Shown here: positions 21,377-31,620 of the stretch, one piece after another
Layout of the letters: every line of letters begins with the position of its first letter
How positions within the stretch are numbered: the stretch's first letter is position 1
DNA from: Laburnicola sp. R22_1
Taxonomy: Eukaryota > Ascomycota > Dothideomycetes > Pleosporales > Didymosphaeriaceae
DNA: 64,000 nt
Reading direction: 5' to 3'
Assembly: GCA_014281115.1 (NCBI GenBank)
Contig: JACONQ010000001.1
Coordinates: 558,001 to 622,000, forward strand
Notes under the pieces: model-generated
Seen by the model: the letters and a program-made list of their open reading frames with translations, nothing else
Told to the model about the DNA's origin: nothing
Databases searched by the model: none
Program-made: the position numbers and the translations under genes

Positions 21377-21555
21377 CCCATGAAATAATTCGTGTCCGAT
21401 GCCAAGATGCTCCCAAAGTCAACACAGCTACCTTCCTTCCTTTATACCTTTAGTTAGAGTTACCTCTAGCTATATTAACTAAACTATAAATGTGGTTTGT
21501 GTACTATATTGTTGGCAGTCTAGGTCTTAGTATTAGACTCGAATTATTTTATAGC
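21377..21555 (+). mobile_element. MITE copy B, inverted relative to copy A
   Basis: Terminal inverted repeats: TCGTGTCCGAT at 21390-21400 pairs with 21524-21542. Homology to copy A extends outward on the left to about 21377 and the inverted repeat to about 21555. The right terminus differs from copy A mainly by C-to-T and G-to-A changes (AGTATTAGACTCGA against AGCATCAGACACGA), as expected from RIP. The core is about 153 bp, non-coding and AT-rich. No clear target-site duplication could be fixed. Confidence 0.75.
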
Positions 21556-21849
21556 AGTGACAGGTGCATCCGTGTGGCACAGTCATGGGCTGAACCGCAA
21601 CCGAGGAACTACGCCGTAGAACGATTGCGAAACACATAACCCTGCTTATCTTCATTAAATTCGCGCATGGAAGTGCTGTGTCACCTAATAAATTTACTCA
21701 TAGATAGCAACCCCTAGGAAATGCCCTCGTTTTGAACACCCCCTACTTGTGAAATCCTATCCCACTTCTCCCTCATACACGCAGACTTTTCACAATCCAG
21801 AATCTTTCAGACTCTACAGACTGAGCACGAGGCTGCTTTCTGGGTGACC

Positions 21850-22640
21850 ATGTCGCAATCAGCCATGAAGGTTGATCCCCACTTACCCGCGATAGCTGTA
21901 ATTTTACGCTTTCAAGCAAGACATCGGCAAAAAGAATGCACTTCTTGTGGATGATTGGCTAATTTTGGTTGCATTGGTAATGTTCTGCAGCAAGTATCAT
22001 TTTGGACTGTGAACGAAAAGTCCAGTTCGCTACAGTTGTCACTGCGATTCTAATCGCTATCGGAGTGGCAGCTGGTGGTGTCGGCAGACCTCTTCCTCGG
22101 GACGCTCATAGATCTCCAATTTACGATCACAGATACGTCGTCTTTTAGAAAGTGAGCCATCAGCCCCTCGATCTCCTCCGTTGCTTTTTTTGGCATGATG
22201 CATACCTATACTAACGTACACAAAACTATGTATGGAGCAGACTTTTCTCAATTGTAGGCCCTCGGTCCTACAAAACTTTCAGTCCCTTTCCTCTATCGCC
22301 GCATATTTGGCGTAGGGGGGCGCAAGTTTAACAGCATCTCCTGGATTCTGATTGTTCTTGTGGTGCGCTGGCAAGTCTCATTCTTCATTACGAATACATT
22401 CCAATACTACCCGATCCATCAAACGGCCCATTGGACATGCTTACTCACTAAGAAACATCTACCTCGTCTCAAGTAGAGCCTTCTCCAGATTGAGTCGCCT
22501 GAATGGCTCAATCACAGATTTAAGTAAAGGCTCTAGCAAGACTCGATCCTTAAAAGAGTCGTCCGTCCGGGATCATCCAAGTGCGGACAACGAGTCTGGT
22601 AAAAGTGAAAAGTGGCTGAAGAAATATGAAATTTCGTAAG
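21850..22640 (+). pseudogene. Rhodopsin-domain integral membrane protein relic (Pth11-like)
   Basis: Broken gene for a fungal seven-helix membrane protein of the rhodopsin-like/Pth11-related type. Readable blocks in order across frames: ATG at 21850 and AVILRFQARH; then NALLVDDWLILVALVMF after a one-base shift, matching the family's K..l..DDwlil motif; then VVTAILIAIGVAAGGVGR; then GPTKLSVPFLYRRIFG, SWILIVLVVRWQVSFFITN and FQYYPIHQTAHW, corresponding to the K.S.L.fYrRiF and FqC.P motifs. Several stops and frameshifts separate them, and conserved cysteines are replaced (FQY for FQC). The 3' part degrades into unreadable sequence by 22640. Clearly non-functional. Confidence 0.7.
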
Positions 22641-23639
22641 GTTGCCCACTTTTTTTTATGTCGTGGGGCTACGCTGACTTAATGAGCGCTCTTGATGGGA
22701 ATCCATGCGCGCATTCTTCTCACCCTCGACACACTGTCCACGGCAGATGCGAAGCGAGCAATGTAGGAGTGCGAATTGTCAACCCCACCAAAGTCGCTAA
22801 ATTTTGCTACAGAAACATGCATGCTGCAACTTCTGAACGCCAGCAACGCGAGAAAGAGGAATGTCCCGAATTGTTTCGTCGCGCGGATCCGCGTTATCGA
22901 TACTTGGGCGCGAAGAAACCTGCAGGCGCTGTACGGTGGATCATCGAAGCCGAGTGGGAGGGTTAGGGTGCCCTGGGAAATTGACGGGAATACCATAGGT
23001 AACCATGCTTGCCGCGGAGGTATGCGGGATCTTGCCGCTATGGGGCGAAGACCGCTATGCGGGGAACTTTCCATGGACTATAGCCCACATATACCTATGT
23101 TATAGTCGTATACTTGAAACGCTTTTCTGTGTCCACAACAGCAGGAGGGAGAACTGCTATTAATCTTTTTATTAGAAACCTCTTAGTCGCAAAATAAAAA
23201 AGAAAAAAAAACCAAACCATAGTCGTATACGCCGTACGGACCCGGAGAGGTATCAAGTGTTTATTAAATCGCGCAGATCCAATAAATGCCATTGGTGCTT
23301 TCGGGGCACAGCATGGCCCACGCATCCTGATTTGCCTTCAGTGCATCATGCAAGAAAGGACCTGCAGGAAGCCGGCGCACCGACAGCAGCTTAAATCTCT
23401 CTAATCCCAAGTAAGAAACTTCGTTCAGACTCCAAGAGCCGAGGTACTGACGCTCCTCCAGCGGGCCAAGGAGCAATCCCCCCCCCCAACTGCCAACGAG
23501 TACAACAACAGTATATACAACATAGCGGCACACCACGGTACGCACTATCCAGTAAATCCAACTGTATCCATTGGCAAACCAACATTAACGACACTGTAGT
23601 ACCTACACCCTTCGCCAATCCATCTTCCCTTTCCACCAG
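22641..23639. other. Long gene-poor stretch
   Basis: About 1 kb with only overlapping short frames on both strands and an A-rich run near 23200. No recognisable domain, repeat or RNA gene was seen. A protein-like reading at 22679-23074 on the minus strand has no start context or homologous motif that I recognise. Confidence 0.35.
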
Positions 23640-23906
23640 CTGACAACGTCAGCTACCCCCACAGATTGTCCAGCGTACGAAACCGCTTACATGCTCAAGC
23701 ACGGCAGTCACTGCGCTGAGTACATTAGACAGCAGCTTATGCTTATCCCTGACCTTACACTCGAACCGATTGATTTGGAAACGGGAAGTCCCAAGGACTG
23801 GGACGTGGAGAGGGAATGTGTCGATTGGGAGCAAGTAAGAGAGTGGCCATTCGCGAGAGGTCAAACGATGAGTCTGGAATTGTGTAGTCCTTTGGTTTTG
23901 ATATGA
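23640..23906 (+). pseudogene. Possible UstYa-like (DUF3328) 3' fragment
   Basis: An open stretch reads CPAYETAYMLKHGSHCAEY then IRQQLMLIPDLTLEPIDLE, followed by a tryptophan- and aspartate-rich tail ending at a stop at 23904-23906. The HxxxHCxxYxRQxLM pattern followed by DLTLEP resembles the second conserved block of UstYa-like (DUF3328) proteins, which act in fungal ribosomal-peptide cyclisation. The usual cysteine after LM and the preceding membrane segment are missing. No upstream exon was found. Treated as a fragment; the family assignment is tentative. Confidence 0.35.
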
Positions 23907-24372
23907 TGTCACTGCAAGCGAGACAGATCCCTTAAGCATAGACACTAATAACCAACGCCAATTTCGTCCTCGTCCTTCATCAGCAGCGCACACACAAACA
24001 CCATCACAAACATCAACTCTCCATTCAACTACCACACCAGTACATACAACTCCTCCCACTGCATCCCCCCCCCCATCCTCCCGTCAGCCATGAGAGACAC
24101 CCATGCCACCATAAGCGGAGAAGTAGCTACGCTATGCAATCTAATACAGTGAGATGAAAAATCGAACCTTATACAAGCACCATATTGATACAAGAACAGC
24201 GCTGAACACGTGCAAACAGTTCCTACCCTCCTCCCTTTATGTGCCCACAGAACCTCTGGTCCCCTGGTATCCCATCCATCCCATTCCCCAAAAAGTCAAA
24301 AAAAAATCGCCATTACGCCATCCCACCCCAGGCTGCTTACAGGCCCGAAATTCGTCGCATCGTCGTCATGAA
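23907..24372. other. Intergenic
   Basis: About 470 bp of CA- and CT-rich sequence downstream of the 1099-aa gene and the UstYa-like fragment. No gene or repeat family was seen. Confidence 0.35.
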
Positions 24373-27300
24373 CTAATTCTGCAGGATACCGAGCAGCGCA
24401 TCCAGAGGATCATCGTCATCCTCCTCGTCATCCGAGACAACCGATTTCTGCGCACCGAAGCCGTCTTCATCTTCGTCATCGGCGTCGCTGTCCACGCCCT
24501 CGGTGCCAAAAGCGCTTTCGTCGCCCGAAAAGCTCGCGGGCTCATCTTTGAATTCGCTCTCTTCCCCTCCCGTACCAACTCCTCGCCAGCTCTGCTCGCC
24601 ATCGTCGTCCTGATACAAGTCCTCGTCGGCCTCTGTGTCACCACCTCCACCGAACGCTGGACCGCCGATAAAGGGACCAGAGTGTGGTGTTGCATACGCG
24701 AATGGCGTTCCTTTGCTGGCAACAGCTACGGAGCGCTGACTTAGTCGACTTGCGAGATCTGAGTTGGTATGGGGAAGTGGTGGTGCGACCGACGAGAAGA
24801 AAGGCGAGAATGGCTCGCGAGAGCGGCGCGGGGTATTCGCCCAGATTGCAGCCTGTGGCCTAGGGACTTCCGCAGCGGTGTCAACATCTCGTGTTGGAGA
24901 ATTGGATCTGGAGACTCTGCGACGCTTCAATCTGGTCATAGAAGCACTTGGCGTTCGTGAAGCATGCGGAAAAGAGGAATGCTTGATGGGCGAATCATTC
25001 AAGCGACGCTTCGATGAACTCGTAGTGATGGGTTCTAATACCGACGCAGAAACAGTGCGCTGGCGGGCCTGTAGCGAACGTCGGGGATGGTTCTCGCTCA
25101 ATGGGGAGATAGGCTGCGGCATGGGATTCTTCAGAATGGACATGGGCGTAATAGATCGGCGCCAGCTGCGATCAGCAGGTCGCATAGACAGCTGCAGAGA
25201 CTGGTGGCTGCCGAAGGACGAGTTGATGCTGGCCGGAGGAGCATCGTATGCTTCGAAGAACGCCCAGCAAGTTTCCTTAGCGTCAGCTTCCGCGACCTGA
25301 TGCTGACATGTCTCGTCGTTACCCTCCATTTGCACATCCGACTGAGGTCGGAATCGAGGAAGCTGGCGTAGCTCTTGCCAAGTCCAGGAACTGCTCATTT
25401 GGTCCTGGGATTGAATGTATGCCTCGCGTTGGGTTACATAAAGTCGCTTTTTGCCACCGGTTACGTGCATCATGATATCGGAGGCGAGAAACTGAGCGGA
25501 CCAAAGGGCGGCGCTTGACATTTCTGCAGGGGTGAGAAAACGCAATCTCGAGTTGTGGCGAACTTTCCGAAGCGGAATGAACGAAGCGCGCAGAGCGGGA
25601 AAAGAGATTACCGTCGGGTCTTCATCTCCGTCCGTGTACTTGAGGTGTTCCAGCAAGTCTTTGAAAGCGTGCGAAAGTGAAACTTGTATGTCTCTTGCAC
25701 TGGCACTTCTGATGGTAACATCCTTCACTAAACCTCTGCTCCTCAACCTTTGGTAGACCAAATTTGTGCTCTTGCATGCTTTAGGAGATAGCAACTCGTC
25801 TGTCAAGCCCGAAGCCCAATCACTGATGGCTTGGCTAGACCAACCACTCTCGGTGTCACTGAATGGATGTGAGCTCCGGGAGGAATGCCTTGTACCAGGA
25901 AATGGGCTTGAGTCGGTATCATCTCGGAGCAGTGAGGACCTCGAGCGACCAAGCATGGAGCTACGCGCCTGGGTCCATTCCTCAGAATCTTGCGTGGTGG
26001 GGTTGGACGGGTCATGCATCGGTTCATCGGGAGAAAACCAGATCCCTCGGAGGTCACGGCCCCATGGCAGTAGGACTACTTCCACTTCCCATGGATTGGA
26101 TAGGGTAGGCGGCATGGCAAATGCTTCAAGCACATCTAAACGATCTTTGATGCTACTGATATTGGCCTCGGCCTCCTTGCGATCTACAGCAGCGAGTATA
26201 AGAGCAGAAGACGTCGTCGACTGAAGAGAGTGATTCGACTGGAAGGAACCTGTAACAGTAGCCACGCGGCGACGACTCATCGACTGACTACTGTTGTCAG
26301 CGTCAATATTCTGATGTAGAGAATCATGATCATCCATGCGGGTCTCCAAATGCAAAAGCCTGCCATCCACATGATCAAATCTTTCCTGGAAATCATCGGG
26401 ATGAACATAGTTGAACGAGTTGTTGCTCTCTAGAAGTGATAGGCGATCGTTGAGTTCCCTCATGGTATTAGCCACGTTAGGAATAGAATTGAGTAGGTTG
26501 TACAGCGAGGGAAGATACGCCACAAGCTTCTGGAGTGACTGTGGCGAAGATGATTTGAGAAACTTATTTACTTGCTCCTGGGAGGGGTTGGCGGAGTTGT
26601 TCAGTAAAAGCTGGGGTGTTTGAGCAGATGTTGCGCCGGGTGGTGACCCGGCATCAGCGGCGCGTTGTGGATCCAGATTCGAGGTGAGCCGCATCATGTC
26701 CTCTATCGCTCGTTTCCCATCCTGCACAACCTGATCAACCGCCGCAAGATTTGGTGTGTTTGCAACGCTCGGTGTCGCAACCTCAGTCGCGCTTTCGATA
26801 AAGTCCTCAAAGTTGAGTGTATTCGGAATGGTATCGCCACTGACATCCAGCCGGAGGTTTCGATTGAACTCTAAGACAGCATCCAGAGGGCCTGGCGCTA
26901 TATCCATCATCTGAGGCTGCTCACCTTGAATCGAGTTAGGTCGAGTTGAAGGTGCTCTCCCCTCCTCGTGGAACCCCACCGGTGACTGTCCGGCGCCGAG
27001 GTTGTCCGGCATTGTTGGTGCGATGGATTGCTGGCGCTCAATAGGAGTTGTCATACTGCCTACGTTCAGCATTGACAGTCCTAAGCCTGCAACTGTCTGG
27101 TGAGACCGATTTACATCGTCTCTGGCGACGCTGTTAGTCGCAGGGTAACGATCATTTGACATCAGGCAGACCGAGGGCACTCGTGGTAGCCCAGACGAAC
27201 TGGCGTGCGACGGGACATCCCTCCCGCCATTATCGACGCGAGATCCATTGGCTAGTGAAGCTTCATTGCGTAGCAGCATCTGGGTTGGGATGGTACGCGC

Positions 27301-27672
27301 TGTTTGCGATCGGCTGTTAATTCGTTGGCTTGCGTCGCGCACCACATCGACAAGCTTATGAAGCTCGCACTGAGCGCCAGAATGCGCCTGGCAGCGACCG
27401 TCACAAGCAGGAGTCGCTCGCGCAACGCTTATCGTCGCGGAGAACCTGTGAAAGCAGGCATGGTGTCCACAAACACATAGCGTCGAGCGCTCGCTGCCCG
27501 CCCGATGTTCTTTGCTGCCATCATGGACGTCGGCGCTGCCGGTATCCCAAAACTGCTCACAACCGCATGCGCCGACGAGGTCGCGATGATTACAGGGCCC
27601 GGTCGGGAGAGGTCGATTCGAGGGCGGTATTGGTATCTGATGCGCAGAGTCGGACAGCCCGAATCCCGCCAT
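24373..27672 (-). CDS. Large conserved-looking fungal protein of unknown function
   Basis: A single 3.3-kb open frame encoding 1099 aa. I do not recognise the family. The N-terminal ~100 residues hold a cysteine/histidine cluster (CNHRDLVGACGCEQFW, then CVCGHHACFH and CDGRCQAHSGAQC) that could bind zinc. Residues around 380-520 look helical with coiled-coil potential (LNDRLSLLESNN, DGRLLHLETRMDDHD). A folded segment follows (NPWEVEVVLLPWGRDLRGIW, then a tryptophan-rich stretch FLTPAEMSSAALWSAQFLAS). The C-terminal third is serine- and basic-rich with a likely nuclear signal (KRRLNDSP, LKRRRVSRS) and ends in a strongly acidic tail (SDDEEDDDDPLDALLGILQN). This suggests a nuclear protein. The true start may be in an upstream exon: the frame stays open upstream of 27672 for about 19 codons. 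Confidence 0.75.
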   Translation of the reverse strand: MAGFGLSDSAHQIPIPPSNRPLPTGPCNHRDLVGACGCEQFWDTGSADVHDGSKEHRAGSERSTLCVCGHHACFHRFSATISVARATPACDGRCQAHSGAQCELHKLVDVVRDASQRINSRSQTARTIPTQMLLRNEASLANGSRVDNGGRDVPSHASSSGLPRVPSVCLMSNDRYPATNSVARDDVNRSHQTVAGLGLSMLNVGSMTTPIERQQSIAPTMPDNLGAGQSPVGFHEEGRAPSTRPNSIQGEQPQMMDIAPGPLDAVLEFNRNLRLDVSGDTIPNTLNFEDFIESATEVATPSVANTPNLAAVDQVVQDGKRAIEDMMRLTSNLDPQRAADAGSPPGATSAQTPQLLLNNSANPSQEQVNKFLKSSSPQSLQKLVAYLPSLYNLLNSIPNVANTMRELNDRLSLLESNNSFNYVHPDDFQERFDHVDGRLLHLETRMDDHDSLHQNIDADNSSQSMSRRRVATVTGSFQSNHSLQSTTSSALILAAVDRKEAEANISSIKDRLDVLEAFAMPPTLSNPWEVEVVLLPWGRDLRGIWFSPDEPMHDPSNPTTQDSEEWTQARSSMLGRSRSSLLRDDTDSSPFPGTRHSSRSSHPFSDTESGWSSQAISDWASGLTDELLSPKACKSTNLVYQRLRSRGLVKDVTIRSASARDIQVSLSHAFKDLLEHLKYTDGDEDPTVISFPALRASFIPLRKVRHNSRLRFLTPAEMSSAALWSAQFLASDIMMHVTGGKKRLYVTQREAYIQSQDQMSSSWTWQELRQLPRFRPQSDVQMEGNDETCQHQVAEADAKETCWAFFEAYDAPPASINSSFGSHQSLQLSMRPADRSWRRSITPMSILKNPMPQPISPLSENHPRRSLQARQRTVSASVLEPITTSSSKRRLNDSPIKHSSFPHASRTPSASMTRLKRRRVSRSNSPTRDVDTAAEVPRPQAAIWANTPRRSREPFSPFFSSVAPPLPHTNSDLASRLSQRSVAVASKGTPFAYATPHSGPFIGGPAFGGGGDTEADEDLYQDDDGEQSWRGVGTGGEESEFKDEPASFSGDESAFGTEGVDSDADDEDEDGFGAQKSVVSDDEEDDDDPLDALLGILQN

Positions 27673-28773
27673 GGGTGCCTGGACTGGGCATCCCAGAGCT
27701 GGACGGCAATGTCTAACAGTGAGACATGTCGTGGATCTACAGGATAGCTTGTAGCCATGTTAGCAATCAGTTGTACAATATTTCTGGCTGGGCACCTACC
27801 GAAGAATGAGTGGGCGGAGGAAGAGGAAAGACGCTTCGAGGGCGGTGGACGCGATTATATACGTGTGAGCGCGTGTCGGACGGGAGGGAAGACGCGTTGG
27901 GCGGGGTCGTAGAAGGCAAAGGGCAGCAGAGGAGACCGTCGATGCCTCGAACAGCGAGCAGCGAGCTCGGTGACTCTTTGCGGCCCGCAGATGGGCACGC
28001 GTCGAAACGGTTAGGCGGCGCCTCTGGAGGCACCCGGGGAAGTGGGAGGCCAGCGCTATCGAGCAAGGAACAAGATGATTCGTGGCCAGGCGCCAGGGAA
28101 AATGCGGAGACCATGGCATCCCTGCGGAAACGGGATTCCCACTGGGAAACGCCCGCTTCATCCTCGCACGCGGTACCGTACCCCTCCAGCTCACGCTCCG
28201 CGCAGACAGAGACATGCCATCCAGCGTGTCGCAGAGACTCGAGCCTTCGTGTGCGTCCAAGTACTTCCCCAGGCAGCGGCGCATCCAGATTGCCGTGACA
28301 AGCCACAGCCTGCCCCATTCGGAGACGTGAGGCCGCTCATTGGGCCATGCTGGTGGGGTGAAACTATAGATGGCGGCATCTGCGGCATCTGGGGGTCCCG
28401 GGTCCGGATGCTGGCCATGTGTACCGTGTGCCTGTCTGCGTGTCTGGCGTTGTCAGCAATGTACTGGTGACTTTTGGGGGCCAACATACCTTGGAGGCTT
28501 GGAGTGTGCATGGGCTCTACAGGAGGTGTCGAAGATGTAGCTGTTGATACGAAAGCGTGCAAGTGAGGCAACGTCGAGCCAAGACATGTCCCCCACGGAA
28601 GCTGCGATGGATGCTCTTGCTCCCCTTGGACACTCGCCACTTCCACGTCGGTGCTTCATCGTACATGGTTAGATTCTCCTAGACCTCTCGAATTCATCAG
28701 ACCGATAAGCGCCCACGAACGTCGTACAGATTACACAACATATACCACTTTCCCCGCGCCCTAATCTATCGCT
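27673..28773. other. Long GC-rich intergenic region
   Basis: About 1.1 kb between divergent genes (the 1099-aa protein on the minus strand, the C2H2 protein on the plus strand). Several overlapping long frames exist on both strands, but they look like by-products of GC-rich sequence, with no domains and no consistent splice structure. It probably holds long 5' leaders and both promoters, and possibly a first exon of the 1099-aa gene. Confidence 0.4.
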
Positions 28774-29406
28774 ATGTCGTGTACAACACCAGCCCCAAAT
28801 TCGCCCCTTCCAATTGTCTTCCCCATCCCGCTCTACCCCACACACCTCGTCTGCTCCCACGCCCGAACACGCGAAGACAATTTCACAATGCCAAACAACT
28901 GCCTCACCTGCAAGAAAACATTCGCCACCCGTGCAGCCCTGACGCGCCACAGCGGGACGAACGACCCCCAATCCCGCAAACCTCACCCATGCACCAAATG
29001 CACCAAAACCTTCTGCAGTCAGCGATCCCTCCAAGCCCACCTGTCCTCAGCCGCGCACACTTTCAACTGCAACGTCTGCAATCGAGTCTTCGGCAGCGAG
29101 CACGCGATCCGCCAGCACAAAGCGTCGGCTTCGCATAGTAAGATGACGTCGCGCGGTGCGGAAGCGAGGGGTGCGACTGTGAATGCTTCGGGGAAGGGCG
29201 GCACGGCGAGGGAGGGAGGGTTTGTTGAAGAATTATTTGACGAGGACGAGGACGAGAGCGACGAAGAGTACCCAGGAGGGCTTGGCTATCAGGAGTACCG
29301 AGGAGGCTATGACTATCAGGATATCTTAGGTGGAGGGGACAATTATGGACTATGCGACAAGGATTGTGGATGGTGTGGGCACTGCATGGATTACGTCGAT
29401 ATTTAG
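28774..29406 (+). CDS. C2H2 zinc-finger protein
   Basis: A 210-aa frame with three zinc-finger-like units: CLTCKKTFATRAALTRH, CTKCTKTFCSQRSLQAHLSS and CNVCNRVFGSEHAIRQHKAS. The last two have the wide His spacing of the double-stranded-RNA/ubiquitin-type fungal fingers. The C-terminus is acidic (DEDEDESDEEYP), then Gly/Tyr-rich, then CDKDCGWCGHC, a possible fourth metal site. The first 38 residues look unlike the rest; a start at the internal ATG at 28888 (MPNNCLTCKK) is equally likely. Probably a nucleic-acid-binding protein; the target is unknown. It is divergent from the 1099-aa gene. Confidence 0.7.
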   Translation: MSCTTPAPNSPLPIVFPIPLYPTHLVCSHARTREDNFTMPNNCLTCKKTFATRAALTRHSGTNDPQSRKPHPCTKCTKTFCSQRSLQAHLSSAAHTFNCNVCNRVFGSEHAIRQHKASASHSKMTSRGAEARGATVNASGKGGTAREGGFVEELFDEDEDESDEEYPGGLGYQEYRGGYDYQDILGGGDNYGLCDKDCGWCGHCMDYVDI

Positions 29407-29667
29407 AGGGTCTCGACGGGGTATGGGTTGGGGATGTGATATATGTAGCCGATGGCCAGATGTCTGAAGGTACCATCGACAGTGGCACAAGTGCGAAATT
29501 GTCCCTGGAAATGAATAGTAAGTAGGCAGGGCTCATGAACATAACTTCGCTAAATAAGTCGTTTGACACGAAAAGTATCATCGTGACGGATGTAGAGCGA
29601 TTATACTACTGCATGTCTACAAAGGAATCCTACTGCCCTCCCTCACTTATACAATGAGACTGAAAGA

Positions 29668-31620
29668 TCATGCCAACTTCAACCCGTACTCATCTGGCTT
29701 AAACCATTCCTTCAACAGATTAGCCAGGATCTCATTCGCGCCGCTCTTTGCCTCCTCGCTGCTCTTGCCCACACACTCAATGTATAGCTTGATCTTAGGC
29801 TCTGTGCCCGATCCTCGAACGGTAAACCGGGATCCGTCGTCTAGTTCGCATGTGATCATCTGAGCCGTCTTGTCCACGGGCAAATCCGGGACGTGGTCTT
29901 TGCTCTTGGAGTCATAGCCGACAGTAAGATCTCTCCAGCGCGTTATCTTGCGTGTCCTCAGCTGCATAGGGTGCGGCTCGTTCAGGCCACGTATTGCTGT
30001 AAAAACGGCGGTTGTGACTGCAGGGGAAGGCGAAACGAGGTATGTATTCGCGTCTTCAAAATACCCGACATGCTGGTATAATTTTTGAAGCTGGGTGTAT
30101 GGAGTGAGTCCCTGGCTCGACCAGTGCGACGCCGCAGTTAGGAATATGGCTGCGGCAGTGATGGAGTCCTTGTCGTGAACGGTCTGCGGAATCATATATC
30201 CCAGCGCTTCCTCAAACGCGTAGACGACATTGTAGCCTTGCTTCTCAAGATCGCGGGCTACGTTGCCGAGCCATTTGAAGCCCGTCAGTGTCTCGGTGAA
30301 GTGGAAGCCTTCTTTCTGCGCATATGCGTGGAGCATCCTCGAGCTCACAGTGGATGCCAGCATCGCCATCTTCTCGCGGGGTTTATCTTTGGGATATCGC
30401 TCGCAAAGGTACGAGGCAAGCAGTATGCCAAGCTGGTTACCGGTGAAGATGTGCCATTTGCCTGAGACTTTTTCTGCTGCAGCGAGGCGATCGGCGTCTG
30501 GATCGCTGGCTAGGATTAGAGATACCGAGGACGCATCTGCCGTTGCCATTGCTAGGTCGAGTGCGCCTTTCTCCTCGGGATTTGGGAATTTCACTGTTGG
30601 GAAGTCGGGATCCGGGTGTGCCTGAGCTTCTACGACCACCATCTGCGATGCTATTCCAAGGTCCTCGACGCACCGCTTCATTGCTCGCAGACCCACGCCG
30701 TGCATTGGAGTGTAGACAAATCTGAGATCGGTGTCCATGGTAACCGACGTGTCTCCGGGCTGCGCAGCGCACTGTATGGCCTTGTGGTACCGATCACGTA
30801 CAAGGCCCAACGACCCTTCGACTAGGAGGCAAGGATCGTCGATGACGGACATATCCCAGCTCACCGGTTCTAGATTGTGTAGAATAGCATTTGCGATGCC
30901 AGCGTCATGAGGCGGGATAATCTGGCAACCGTTGGACCAGTACACCTTGTAGCCGTTGTCGCGAGCAGGATTGTGGCTCGCCGTAATCATGATGCCAGCA
31001 GCGGCACCCAGCTCCCGCACCCCAAACGGTACGAGTGGCGTATGCGACGGAGTCTCATACCACCAGACCTTGATGCCCTTGGCGACAAACGCCGCGGCTG
31101 CCAGCGTCGCAAATTTCTCTGAGTTGTGTCGAGCATCGCGACCGATGACTACACCCCTCGTCTTGACGTTGTGCTCGGTCTGGAGGAGGTATGCTGCAAG
31201 TCCTTGGGTTGCTTGTATGACTGTCAACGAGTTCATACACGCAAAGCCAGCCTGCATCGGTCCTCGCAGCCCCGCGGTGCCGAACGCTATGCGAGTGCGG
31301 AGTCGTTTGTCCAGTTCATCGTTGTCGCCCTGGACTAGCAATCGGTAGAGCTCGTCGGTGGTGTCTTTGTCCTTGTCTAGTCGTAGCCATTCCTCAGCTA
31401 GCTCTTTGATATGGCCCGTTACGCCCATGTCTGCTTGGCGCGGGTGGGAAGGATGAGGCGCTATATTGTGGATTTGTCGCTCGATGAACCCGCGATATTG
31501 TACTGGAGAGAGGTTCTTATTGTTCGTTTCGTTGATCAGACCACAGTGGTGAGGCAAAGCCTGGAGGACGGGTGACGATTCTAAGGCCCCGGTGTTCTCG
31601 GATGCGGATAAAGGCGCCAC
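29668..31620 (-). CDS. Phosphoglucomutase / phosphopentomutase (PGM2/Prm15 type)
   Basis: Alpha-D-phosphohexomutase family enzyme of the PGM2/phosphopentomutase branch, interconverting ribose-1-P/ribose-5-P and glucose phosphates in the cytosol. The open frame is 650 aa. Family blocks are complete: FGTAGLRGPM, the catalytic serine loop IMITASHNPARDNGYK, the metal loop ASDPDADRLA, the sugar-binding loop FEEALGYMI and the phosphate loop VRGSGTEPKIKLYIE. The first 64 residues have no counterpart in the family. A start at the internal ATG at 31426-31428 (MGVTGHIKELAEEWL) gives 586 aa, the usual length, and is the better start unless the extension is a real targeting sequence. No intron is needed. 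Confidence 0.9.
   Translation of the reverse strand: MAPLSASENTGALESSPVLQALPHHCGLINETNNKNLSPVQYRGFIERQIHNIAPHPSHPRQADMGVTGHIKELAEEWLRLDKDKDTTDELYRLLVQGDNDELDKRLRTRIAFGTAGLRGPMQAGFACMNSLTVIQATQGLAAYLLQTEHNVKTRGVVIGRDARHNSEKFATLAAAAFVAKGIKVWWYETPSHTPLVPFGVRELGAAAGIMITASHNPARDNGYKVYWSNGCQIIPPHDAGIANAILHNLEPVSWDMSVIDDPCLLVEGSLGLVRDRYHKAIQCAAQPGDTSVTMDTDLRFVYTPMHGVGLRAMKRCVEDLGIASQMVVVEAQAHPDPDFPTVKFPNPEEKGALDLAMATADASSVSLILASDPDADRLAAAEKVSGKWHIFTGNQLGILLASYLCERYPKDKPREKMAMLASTVSSRMLHAYAQKEGFHFTETLTGFKWLGNVARDLEKQGYNVVYAFEEALGYMIPQTVHDKDSITAAAIFLTAASHWSSQGLTPYTQLQKLYQHVGYFEDANTYLVSPSPAVTTAVFTAIRGLNEPHPMQLRTRKITRWRDLTVGYDSKSKDHVPDLPVDKTAQMITCELDDGSRFTVRGSGTEPKIKLYIECVGKSSEEAKSGANEILANLLKEWFKPDEYGLKLA

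Noticed and set aside
27767..28318. 183- and 162-codon overlapping frames upstream of the 1099-aa gene
   Set aside because: Both strands are open simultaneously because of GC-rich composition; no motif or intron structure supports any of them.
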